Shown here piece after piece: positions 31,896-40,525 of a stretch of 64,000 bases of DNA. The notes beneath the pieces were generated by a model. That model was not told the origin of the DNA, made no database searches, and saw nothing but the letters and a program-made list of their open reading frames with translations. Source of the stretch: Pseudopyrenochaeta lycopersici (Eukaryota > Ascomycota > Dothideomycetes > Pleosporales > Pseudopyrenochaetaceae); contig NHZP01000062.1 in the NCBI GenBank assembly GCA_003313425.1, forward strand, positions 62,001 to 126,000, read 5' to 3'. The position numbers and the translations under genes are program-made. Position 1 is the first letter of the stretch, and the number at the start of each line of letters is the position of its first letter.

Positions 31896-33389
31896 ATGGA
31901 CCTCCTTGACCTTCCGCTTGAAATCCTCGACGAAATCATTAGCCTCACACTCCCCTCCGGCATCGAAGGCTTTGCGCTCTGCTGCAGAGGCGTAAACGCG
32001 CGCGCCTTATCGCAAATCCGACGGCATAATACCCTCAAGCGGCAATGGAAGTACACAAGTCATACTAGCACCCGCCGTGGGGATACACTCCGCATACTCT
32101 ACGAAATCTCACGTGATCCCCTCGCCGCGCAGTACATTGAGTCGCTGAACCTGTGGGATCGTCGCGAGTCTATTATTGGTGATTTCGACGATTTCCGCGC
32201 GAATGAAGAGGCTATGGAAGGGATTAAGAAGATGGTGCTGGGATCACAGTGTTTTGACAGCGCAGGTATAGATTCGGAGGTGTGGTGGGAGAGCATCATG
32301 AAAGAGGATGAGGCAGGCGATGAGAATGCTCGTTACACCGCAGTATCGCTCTTAAGTCGATTATCCAACTTGAAGACGCTACAGTTGCCGCATATGTGGC
32401 ACAATCGCAGATTCTCTGAAGATACAGAGGATGATGATAAGCGGTTGGTATTTGTGCTGGATGCTATTGTCAAGTATTCGAACAGCGGGCAGTGTCATGA
32501 GAATGCGCTAGAGAAGCTGGAGACCATCTTACCGTTCATGCAGGAGGGATACGAGGAGCGGGCGGGCTTGCAAAGCGTGCAGTCGTTTATGCAGCTGAAG
32601 AGCCTAAAGAAATTGTACGCGGTGAGCTGCCTTGCCGTTGACGACCATTATACTGGGATTCCATTCCTGTGGCGCTTGCCAGTGCTTAACTCGCCACTTA
32701 GAAGGGTGGAGTTAGCTTACTGCTGTATCGACGCGGACGGAGTATCGGCGCTTTTGTCTCATACGCCCTACCTTAACGTTTTTAAGTACTCGCACCAGAC
32801 CAAATGGCACGGTTGCGAACACGACTGGAATCCTGGCGCTTTTAACGAAGCCATAGCCAGACATTGCGGTCAAACCATCACCGAGCTTGCAATCACGATC
32901 GACGAATTGCATGGCGATATATTGAACGGTGTATCATCATTCCACTCATTCCCCATCTTAGAGATCCTCGAGGTCGATGTCCGCAGTTTCCGCGGACCGC
33001 CGGTGGAAAGTGGACAGGAGCGTGGAATGCGTGCAAGAGTCCCAGAGGGAGGAAAACCATGGACTGAGGAAGATATACCGTGTTTGGGGGGTATGCTATC
33101 AGATAGTATTCTGGAGGTGCATGTTAATACAGACTTTCAGCAGCCGGATGAGACGACGCTGAACTTGATACTGAAAAATGCAAGGGAGGAGCGGCAAACA
33201 AGACTAAAAAAGCTGGCTAAGTTTGTCGTAAGGCAATATAACGGTGATGGTGCGCGAACTTTGGTAGAGAGAGCCGGGGTCACGTTGGATGTCTTCAACT
33301 TAGAAGCAAAGCGGACAAGGTCGAGGTCGATGATGCCTGCGTGGAAACGGGGGTTTGAAGAGCTGGCTGGTGGACTGGAGTTTGTGTAA
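31896..33389 (+). CDS. F-box-like protein with LRR-type C-terminal region
   Basis: A single exon of 497 codons. The N-terminus MDLLDLPLEILDEIISLTLP fits the F-box core (LPxEIL..I), followed by a weak remainder (CCRGVNARALSQIRRHN). The rest has irregular leucine-rich units (LSNLKTLQLPHMW; LKSLKKLYAVSC; PLRRVELAYCCIDADGVSAL; FPILEILEVDVRSF) as in fungal F-box proteins. It would link a substrate to an SCF ubiquitin ligase through Skp1; the substrate is unknown. No lesions; it starts 27 bp after a stop with the first ATG used. Confidence 0.75.
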   Translation: MDLLDLPLEILDEIISLTLPSGIEGFALCCRGVNARALSQIRRHNTLKRQWKYTSHTSTRRGDTLRILYEISRDPLAAQYIESLNLWDRRESIIGDFDDFRANEEAMEGIKKMVLGSQCFDSAGIDSEVWWESIMKEDEAGDENARYTAVSLLSRLSNLKTLQLPHMWHNRRFSEDTEDDDKRLVFVLDAIVKYSNSGQCHENALEKLETILPFMQEGYEERAGLQSVQSFMQLKSLKKLYAVSCLAVDDHYTGIPFLWRLPVLNSPLRRVELAYCCIDADGVSALLSHTPYLNVFKYSHQTKWHGCEHDWNPGAFNEAIARHCGQTITELAITIDELHGDILNGVSSFHSFPILEILEVDVRSFRGPPVESGQERGMRARVPEGGKPWTEEDIPCLGGMLSDSILEVHVNTDFQQPDETTLNLILKNAREERQTRLKKLAKFVVRQYNGDGARTLVERAGVTLDVFNLEAKRTRSRSMMPAWKRGFEELAGGLEFV

Positions 33390-33953
33390 TAGTTGGTCAC
33401 TTTTGTTCTCATAATGCTGACTCGTTAAAAAGACGTGGCTTTGTATTTGTGTTCTGTGTCAACGGCATGAAAGCAACGCAGAGGCTGTATGTGGTACGGC
33501 ATTGAAGGAGCGATAACAGGCTGTCGTGTTGGCTGATTAGCTATTAGGTCTGTCGACCGCAAGACTGTTGCCTCGTGTGTCGCATCCGCTATACCTTCAG
33601 TCTCCCCCTAGGGGGATGCAGGTAGAGCGCGTTCCCTGCGGAGAAGAGATCCTGGACGTTTAAAAAAAGGTCCACGGCCAACCTAATGAGAACTGTGATC
33701 GCCTTTGCGCCTTCCCATGAGGGAGATCAGGTGTAATTGGAGCACTAAAGGTATTGCCATCAAGAATACAAGATTTCACGGGTGTTATGGGGGATATTCA
33801 TACCCACTGTAACAGCCCCATAATTCATGTTTGATTTCGACTAGGATTGGGAAGCTGCAGGCCTGCCCGTTTGAGAAAAAGCTGTACGCTACCTTCGAAC
33901 TGCTATGACATCGGTTAGCATGCATCAAGCTACGATCACAACGCGTCATGGCG
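33390..33953. other. intergenic, no gene seen
   Basis: Between the F-box gene stop and the left end of the piggyBac-like element. No domain or structured repeat noticed. Confidence 0.4.
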
Positions 33954-34179
33954 TATCCCTTCGTCTGCTGGATATGCTCTCAATCTATGGAGAGCTTAGC
34001 TTCCGCGTGCCAAGATCGGAGTCTGTAAGGACCGAGCCAATTAGATCGCTAGAATTTCGGTGCCAATGAGGGGCAGAACACTCTGTTTGTTCACACCCCA
34101 AAACAACGCGTTATTCTCTGTAATTGCTCGCTCTACACTTAATTCTATCGCTTTATATTTGAATACAAGATAATTTAAT

Positions 34180-35988
34180 ATGAGTAAATGTGACTTAGAC
34201 ATCGTTCCTAAAGATTCACTGGAGCACAACTCAAAAAAACGCAAACGAAGCCCTCCACCTCCGGTTTGGCCAATACCCGATTTCCAGCCTTTACAAATCG
34301 ATCCTATTACGCGTGGCCACCCAAAACCAAAGCCCTCTGGCATTCAGCGAGACGATGCGCTTGGTCATTGGTCTCTCATATTTACAGATGACATTCGAGA
34401 GCTGTTGTTGAAGTACACGAACGCTGCGGGAGCCTGGGCGGTTGAGAATCGATCACAGCCACACGAGCGGCCATGGTATTCCGCAATACAAAGGGAAATG
34501 GACGCATATTACGCTTGTTTGATCTATATGGGTATTCATAACTCTCCTAGCATTGTTCACTATTGGCAAAGGACTCCGTTAGGTGGCTGGAGACATGAAG
34601 AAGTCGCAGAACGAATATCTAAACTTCAGTTCAAGCAAATTGATCGATTCTTTCGAATTCACAGCCTCAAACCTGGCCGCAAGGTCTTCGATAAAGTACA
34701 AGAGTTATCCGATATGCTACGGGCGAATTTTAAAGCTGTTTGGTGTATGGGCACGCATTTAACGGTGGATGAATCGATCCAAGGCTTCCAAGGACGAGCC
34801 TCCGAAACAGTCAATATTCCATCTAAACAAACGCCAATTGGATTCAAGATTTGGGGGCTTGCAAACGAGGCTTTTTTGATTGATTGGATGTTCCATGAGA
34901 ATGGCGATGGGCCGTGGGATCTTGACGAAGTTCGGACCGACGAACAGTTCGAATTCAACCTCACGAAGACGGCTGCCGTGGTGCCCGATTTGGTGGCTGA
35001 ATTATGCGCGCATGAGCTGCCATTTGATAGCCCAAAACACATCGTTTGGATGGATAACTTATTCACTTCTGCACGGCTCATGGCAACGCTCCGGAACGAG
35101 AATATTGGCGCTGCAGGGACTGTTCGAATGGGTAAGACACAGCGTGAAAATAATGAAGAGAAGGCTATCACTAAAAAGGGGCAAACCACCAAAGAACAAA
35201 ACCGCGGATTAGACTCAAGACTTCGAGGTTTAAGGTCAAAGCATGAAGGACAGATTCCATGGGGCACGCAGTATTGCTGTCTATCAGAGGACAAGCAATC
35301 GGTGCAGTTTGGGTGGCAGGACGCAAGAATTGTGCTATTTATGAGCACTGTTCATAACGGCAAGCAATGGGTGATTCCACGACGACGACGGCCCGCAAAG
35401 ACTTCTATCAATTCAAAGACCACTCGGAAGCCATTCAGCAATAGAGTAGAGAAGGAAATAGAGATTCCGAAGTGGGTAGACGAGTACAATCATAATATGA
35501 ATGCAGTTGATCGTTTTGACCAAAGCAAAGCCGAATGTGAGCTTAAACGACTTTGTTATCGAACGTGGAAGCCTCTTTGGAACTTCCTCTTCCAGGCATC
35601 AATTATCAACGCATACTTGCTCACTTTTCGAGGCCCAGAAGACGGTGAGAAACCTCCATTTGCGTCCCAAAGAGAATTCCGACAGAGGCTTTGGGAGCAG
35701 CTCTTTGAACGCTCAGAACGCGTGGATGGACGCCGTGGACGAGCAAAGCCTCCTTATCCTGAGATTCCACGCGAGGATCATCAATACAAAAGGCTTAAGG
35801 TCCAAGGGAACTGCAGTGAATGCATGGCTAACATGCGCAAATCAACGCGTATTCGAAGGCCACTTACAGAGCGTTCCACCAACATTCGACCACCAAGGCC
35901 AAGGTGGGGCTGTGGACTGTGTAATCTAAATCTTTGTGAAAGCATTTGTTTCAAAAATCACTTGAAGCAGGTGATAGGAAGTAGTTGA
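34180..35988 (+). CDS. piggyBac-like transposase (DDE_Tnp_1_7), intact
   Basis: 602 codons, uninterrupted, from ATG 34180. The N-terminus is basic (KKRKRSPPPP). The catalytic core shows LTVDESIQGFQGR, HIVWMDNLFTSARLM and, further on, YNHNMNAVDRFDQSKAEC, matching the aspartates of piggyBac transposases. The C-terminus is a cysteine-rich domain (NCSECMANMRKSTRIRRP; RWGCGLCNLNLCESICFKNH), as used for TIR binding in this family. It lies 180 bp inside the left TIR in the expected orientation. No sign of decay, so possibly active or recently so. Confidence 0.92.
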   Translation: MSKCDLDIVPKDSLEHNSKKRKRSPPPPVWPIPDFQPLQIDPITRGHPKPKPSGIQRDDALGHWSLIFTDDIRELLLKYTNAAGAWAVENRSQPHERPWYSAIQREMDAYYACLIYMGIHNSPSIVHYWQRTPLGGWRHEEVAERISKLQFKQIDRFFRIHSLKPGRKVFDKVQELSDMLRANFKAVWCMGTHLTVDESIQGFQGRASETVNIPSKQTPIGFKIWGLANEAFLIDWMFHENGDGPWDLDEVRTDEQFEFNLTKTAAVVPDLVAELCAHELPFDSPKHIVWMDNLFTSARLMATLRNENIGAAGTVRMGKTQRENNEEKAITKKGQTTKEQNRGLDSRLRGLRSKHEGQIPWGTQYCCLSEDKQSVQFGWQDARIVLFMSTVHNGKQWVIPRRRRPAKTSINSKTTRKPFSNRVEKEIEIPKWVDEYNHNMNAVDRFDQSKAECELKRLCYRTWKPLWNFLFQASIINAYLLTFRGPEDGEKPPFASQREFRQRLWEQLFERSERVDGRRGRAKPPYPEIPREDHQYKRLKVQGNCSECMANMRKSTRIRRPLTERSTNIRPPRPRWGCGLCNLNLCESICFKNHLKQVIGSS

Positions 35989-36223
35989 ATTTGATGTGGA
36001 AGTTGGGCTCGATTTGAGTCGCGAATTCGTCGCGATTTGGATCCAAAACACCAAGATTTGGGCTGCAAATCGATTTTATATGAATGCGAATAGCCTCATT
36101 CAAATTTCACAGCTTATGCGACCTCAAAATACCACGTTTTGGTTGAATTATCGCGATTGTTCGGCTGCGAATAGCAGCAGATGACTTTGGTGTTCTGGCC
36201 CCTGTCACTATCCCTGTCGCTCT

Positions 36224-37710
36224 CACGCGCCGGGAAAAAAAGAGCCGACTCCGAAATGCGCGGGCCACCACCATAGAGATTAGAGTAGGGAGCAGGTTTG
36301 CAGCGCATCTCGAACGCGTTTTGAGATGAAATAGACCTCGATTGTAGTGAGGCTACTGAGTCACATAGAAATCGCTATACAGAGATATTTTCTGGTGTTG
36401 TAGCAGGTGTAGGGCACCGTTTTCAGCGCTTTTTAAACTCAGTAACCAGTCATCCTTCCCTCCATGTCAATACAGTCTTGAAGCCTTCGTGGCATACTAT
36501 CTACACGCTGGTTTATGAAGTCAAGAGTTATTTTCTCCCAGCCCTCATGGGCTAGCTCTCGCGTCTCAGCTTCATCCCAGTGTGGGAACTTCTTAAGATG
36601 CTGTTTCACGACCTGCCAGCAATTCTCAATAGGAACAAGGTCAGGGCTGTTAGAGCTATTGATGAAGTAGTCAAGGTTGTTCTTACGCTTCCAGGTAGCA
36701 ACAACGTTGCGGTCTGAGCCTCCTCCGTGGCCGCTGTCGTTATCTTCTTCTAGGATAAAGTAAGGCTGCTCTTCAATCCAGGGCTTGACTACTGGCTCAA
36801 GGATAGTATCTCTATACGCCTTAAGAGAGAGCTTACCATTCCTGTTACTAGGAGTGTTATAGAAAGTAAGGTCGCTCTTGAAATTGTATCCTACAGCAGC
36901 CCAGATGTGCGCAGTCTCCCAGTCTCTCTCGTCCTCTCGGTTGAGCTGCTCTTGAATACAGTCGCTACAGTAACGCTCGCCAGGCCTGCGGGTGACTCGA
37001 AGCTTTCCCTGAGGCCCTACACGGCAGTGTACCTCATCTGAGAAGCGTACATCTCGCCAGTCCTCCTTGGTAGGTTTGAGAGCAAGGCAGGTCTCGCTGT
37101 GCTCTACTCTCTGCTTTGCGCAGTGCTGAGAGACCCAGCCCTTGGTACAAGCGATACATTTGTGATAGTCCATAGAGCCTAGGTGCTCGCGAAGGGTATC
37201 TCCACAGACATCTAAGTTAAGCTCATAGGCTAACTGCTCCCAAGTAAGGACGCGAGCTTCCCAACCTTGATCTTGGAGGAAGCGGTCACAGCGTTCAAGG
37301 TCCTTGCTACTGAGCTTTGATGGCCGCCCGCGCTTCTCCTTGAAGGCAGGGTTGTTATGGTGAGTTCTGTCAAAAGCCATCTCTGCTAGATTATCTGGAA
37401 CCTCCTCTTCTCTTCCCTCCTGGAGTATAGCCCAGCCCTGCTGTTTTGAGACGCCGTAGAACTTAAATAAGTCGGTATGGTAGTATGGGATGCCCATTGC
37501 GTCATTGAAGTCAGCAGCGCCACGTATGCGAGCTTTTTTAGGGGTACTGATATTCAGAATACCACTTCTGGACATGCTGAGAAAGATGCGCACATAAAAA
37601 TAATATATTGACTATGTACTTGTGCTGTAAAGTAACGTTCAAATTAGGAGCTTGCCATCTCAATTTGGTGGGGGCGCTTTCGGAGTCGGCTCTTTTTTTC
37701 CCGGCGCGTG
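36224..37710 (-). mobile_element. Tc1/IS630-like element, copy A, with 5-bp target duplication
   Basis: Perfect 33-base TIRs begin CACGCGCCGGGAAAAAAA and continue GAGCCGACTCCGAAA (36224-36256; 37678-37710). They are flanked by the perfect direct repeat GCTCT (36219-36223; 37711-37715). It is inserted inside the piggyBac-like element and encodes an intact transposase. As in copy B, the ends start CAC, share the inner AAAAAGAGCC(C/G)ACTC core, and the duplication is 5 bp, not TA. Confidence 0.9.
36439..37575 (-). CDS. Tc1/IS630-like transposase, DD38E, intact
   Basis: 378 codons from ATG 37575 (MSRSGILNISTPKKARIRG). An HTH region (LFKFYGVSKQQGWAILQEGR) and a second HTH-like stretch (VLTWEQLAYELNLDV) precede the DDE core: VRFSDEVHCRVGPQGK, then [15 protein letters not shown] and LVPIENCWQVVKQHLK. 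Thirty-eight residues lie between the second D and the E, compared with 34 in the Tc1 element at 8367. A cysteine pair set (YHKCIACTKGW; CSDCIQ) is conserved in all three copies and could bind metal. The longer frame begins at a GTG upstream. Intact, with TIRs and target duplication: a candidate active element. Confidence 0.9.
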   Translation of the reverse strand: MSRSGILNISTPKKARIRGAADFNDAMGIPYYHTDLFKFYGVSKQQGWAILQEGREEEVPDNLAEMAFDRTHHNNPAFKEKRGRPSKLSSKDLERCDRFLQDQGWEARVLTWEQLAYELNLDVCGDTLREHLGSMDYHKCIACTKGWVSQHCAKQRVEHSETCLALKPTKEDWRDVRFSDEVHCRVGPQGKLRVTRRPGERYCSDCIQEQLNREDERDWETAHIWAAVGYNFKSDLTFYNTPSNRNGKLSLKAYRDTILEPVVKPWIEEQPYFILEEDNDSGHGGGSDRNVVATWKRKNNLDYFINSSNSPDLVPIENCWQVVKQHLKKFPHWDEAETRELAHEGWEKITLDFINQRVDSMPRRLQDCIDMEGRMTGY

Positions 37711-37760
37711 GCTCTCAAGCTCTCCATAGATTGAGAGCATATCCAGCAGACGAAGGGATA

Positions 37761-38467
37761 TTGTGTCTAGCCTTTTATTATCCCCGATTGCATGCACATG
37801 CAATACCACCACCGGAATTGGGCTTTTCCGTATAGATTTTCAGCTGTAAGCACAGAGTGCCCCATCGACGATCGTGAAGCCCTCGCTTTCAGGTCAGGGT
37901 CTCATAACAAAGGCCCCTCTCATGAGCGGGTTACTAGCGCGCATCAGTGCGCTTCTCTCCAAATCGACCCTTTTCCATACAAACTTTATCGGTGCTGTGG
38001 CTCACACTAGCAATCCGCTCATGGAAGGGGGTGTAATTTCTCAAGCCTGCAATTTTCCATAAAATTTCTGTCTTGTTCTGATCCATTTTCACATGCACCT
38101 GTAATACCAAAAAAGCAATTTGGGCACTTTCCCGTATAGGTTTACAGGTTCTTCGACGATCCTCGGTACGGGCTTTCGGTCGGATCCTATTGGCTGATTC
38201 TTGATGCTAGTTTGGGCGAATGCTTTTTGCTTCGAGACACAGTGAGGCATGGATCAAAGCCCTGGACGGCGGCGAGTGGGCGCGCAGGCGCCACTATCTG
38301 TGCCGCATCCCCACTCTCTCAACACGCTAGAGATCTTATTCCTAGAGCGCATTGTTGGTCAAAACTAGTCGTTCTTATTGGGCATATTAGATTCTAGGGG
38401 TTAGCTTGGCTTCGCGATTTCCCTACTGACTGAGTGATCGTGTTAAGTGGCAACGGCTGGACGACTG
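37761..38467. other. no gene seen; two diverged direct repeats
   Basis: CATGCACATGCAATACCACC...TTTTCCGTATAG (about 37790-37840) is repeated in diverged form at about 38088-38140 (CACATGCACCTGTAATACC). AATCCGCTCAT also recurs. No coding sequence recognised. Confidence 0.45.
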
Positions 38468-38647
38468 ATGTGCGTAGGTCTTGAGTGGGTGAAACATTCC
38501 AACAGACGTACTGAGTCTCGTACAACTGGCGCATATAGACTGCTTATCCTCGACGGCCACAGCAGCCACGCTACTCCTGAGTTTAACCAGTACTGTACAG
38601 CAAACAAGATTATCACTCTCTGTATGCTACCTTACACATCACACTAA
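38468..38647 (+). pseudogene. Fot1/pogo-type transposase, catalytic-core fragment
   Basis: The frame reads GLEWVKHSNRRTESRTTGAY, RLLILDGHSSHATPEFNQYC and IITLCMLPYTSH, then stops. This is the part of fungal pogo/Fot1 DDE_1 domains holding the second aspartate (LDGH.SH), ending where LLQPLDV should follow. Both sides are missing. Confidence 0.85.
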
Positions 38648-39199
38648 CGGCACATACTGGAGCGCAGTTGATGTAAATACGTGCTGCAAGCCAAAGAGAA
38701 AACCAAGAAACGCTGATCTTTGCTAGTGATATTGGCAGCGAGAGCACGGCAATTCGGGAGCGGCATAAGAATGGGAGGAAACTAATTAAAACATTGCTGG
38801 ACAACTTAACCGACGTCGAAAATCACGCACAAAGACTCTTCTTTGCCCAACAGCAGATCGAGCTGCTGCTTGCGAATCTCAATGTACTGTTAATGAGACT
38901 ACATGCACCTAACCAGCCCCCCAAATATTCCCCGCTAAATGACAACGAAACGCCACTACTCATCAAAATCATAGAACAGCTTCTACGAACAAATCACCAT
39001 GCTTGCAACATCTGGGGCCAGAATTATGTCTGCACAGCATCCACCGTCCAAAAGCGGTCCCAATACGCGCCCCAGTTCTTCTCCAGCTGGCCCAACCATT
39101 CCTCGAAGGGCAACTCTTCGCAGCTTACCGTCCTTAACGCCTCTCATCCTTCTATTGGCGCTTTGACATGTTTGTACACTTGCGGGCAGATGACACGCC
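38648..39199. other. no clear gene
   Basis: A plus-strand frame (38794-39222) contains a helical stretch (HAQRLFFAQQQIELLLANLN) but no known domain. The minus strand around 39000-39150 may be the decayed end of the ZZ-type gene (LPFEEWLGQLEKNWGAYW). Confidence 0.35.
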
Positions 39200-39718
39200 A
39201 GTCTGGCTCCAATCACCTTTGATCCGTGCCTCCCTCTTCGTGAAGCATTTTTCGCAGATGTCGCAGTCAATATAGTAAACGCATTGGTATGCGCCACCAT
39301 GCGTTCAGTCCCTTACTTCCTTCCCGCAGTAGTTGCATAAGAACCATGCATCCGCCAGAAGTCCCTCGTCGGCCTAGTGCTCGATGGGAGTGGATTCCTT
39401 GACAGCGACCTCTGGGATTCCGTCTAGCGTGGGGTTAACAACAGAGCCGTTACTCTTGCCCAGTGCATCCACCTCTTCGCCGTTAATAAGCGATTTCTCC
39501 TCTTCCTCAGAAGCCCGACGCTCTGCTAGCTCCTGGTGAATCTCATCGTTAATGATGTACATCTGCGCTGTGAGCGAAATGCGTGCGTCAGTTTCAAATC
39601 CTGGTACGCAGCTGAGGACGCGCGAGAGCCTACGGAAGCCGATCGAGTCGTTTGCGCCGATGTCGTCTCTCAGCGTTTCAACACAGTACTTGCAGTCTGT
39701 CGGCGAGCGCACAGCCAA
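39200..39718 (-). pseudogene. ZZ-type zinc-finger protein, broken by stops
   Basis: One minus-strand frame runs through RSPTDCKYCVETLRDDIGAN, LTAQMYIINDEIHQELAERR, a TAG after TPIEH, then ADEGLLADAWFLCNYCGKEV, a TGA after RD, then THGGAYQCVYYIDCDICEKC and FTKREARIKGDW. The cysteine pattern (C-x2-C ... C-x5-C-x2-C with DxCxxCF) fits a ZZ zinc finger. TPIEH-TAG-ADE is a likely CAG-to-TAG change. The upstream part is not recognised. ZZ fingers bind protein partners; its role here is unknown. Confidence 0.55.
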
Positions 39719-40525
39719 ATAGTTATTGCAAGAATTTTCATTGGGTGGTCAGGCATAAGGGCAGTTGCCGGATGCAGTAGGGCTTGCAGCAGCTGCATTG
39801 CAACCCCTCGTTCGACTGATAGGCCTACATGGGCGGAGTTTATTCGCAGCGAGGCGTATAGTGGACACTTCAGGTTCGCTACACCATGGAGCTGTAATAT
39901 TACGCACATGTCCGTATGCTAATGCAATGCCGTTCCTGGGCTCCCTCTCGGCAGATTGGGGAAAGGCTCCCTTCTTCGTGAAGACATGGTGAAGCAACAA
40001 CGGGTCCTCTTGCTACGTGTACGTGTTCGCGGCAAGGTGGGCGAGCCTGGCTGGTCGCCGGGCGTCCGCGGACCATAACTGTCATTGACGGTTTTGTGGA
40101 GTTACTCGAAATAGTAAAATTAGATAAGACATGCGGTCACACCACGCCTGTGCCAGAACAAAATGTCACGCCCGGACCACGTACATGCACCTTGTGCTAT
40201 TCAAGGTGAACAGCATCAAACATCCTCCAGAATTTTATGTTAAAGTATGACTCTTTTTCCAGTTGGGTCCGCAAGACATCGCCCGCTATAAATGTTTACG
40301 ATCTATCCTTGCGATTATTAGATTTCTCGCACATTGACCGCATACGTCTACAACCAGGCTATTCATCATCAAAGAAGGGCTGTTCAAACGAGGAAGGACA
40401 GGGACTTCTATACCGGTTAGTGAATCTCTGATACGACCACTCTGGAATTTATTTTGGTCACCAACATCTTCCTGAGATGTGGCCTCCTGAAGTGGCCATC
40501 CTAACATGTCCCGGTAAACATGGCT
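39719..40525. other. no clear gene
   Basis: Overlapping short frames on both strands; a minus-strand frame (39670-39909) could be further decayed sequence of the ZZ-type gene. The right end is the 3' UTR of the regulator at 40526. Confidence 0.35.

Larger units (their letters stand above)
33954..37760 (+). mobile_element. piggyBac-like transposon with nested Tc1-like element
   Basis: Perfect 44-base inverted repeats at 33954-33997 and 37717-37760 (outer end TATCCCTTCGTCTGCTGG) bound a block holding an intact piggyBac-type transposase gene and, near its right end, the Tc1-like element A (36224-37710). Without A and one copy of its 5-bp repeat the element would be about 2.3 kb, a normal size. 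The expected TTAA target duplication is not seen: flanks are GCG/TTG outside TAT...ATA. Confidence 0.8.

Noticed and set aside
36224..37710. assignment as a Transib element from its 5-bp duplication and CAC ends
   Set aside because: The transposase motifs (FSDE, EEDND, PIENCW) are those of IS630/Tc1, not the Transib/RAG type, and the TIR lacks the CACWATG heptamer.
37761..38150. the diverged direct repeats as LTRs of an element
   Set aside because: They are short, strongly diverged and enclose no retroelement coding sequence or target duplication.
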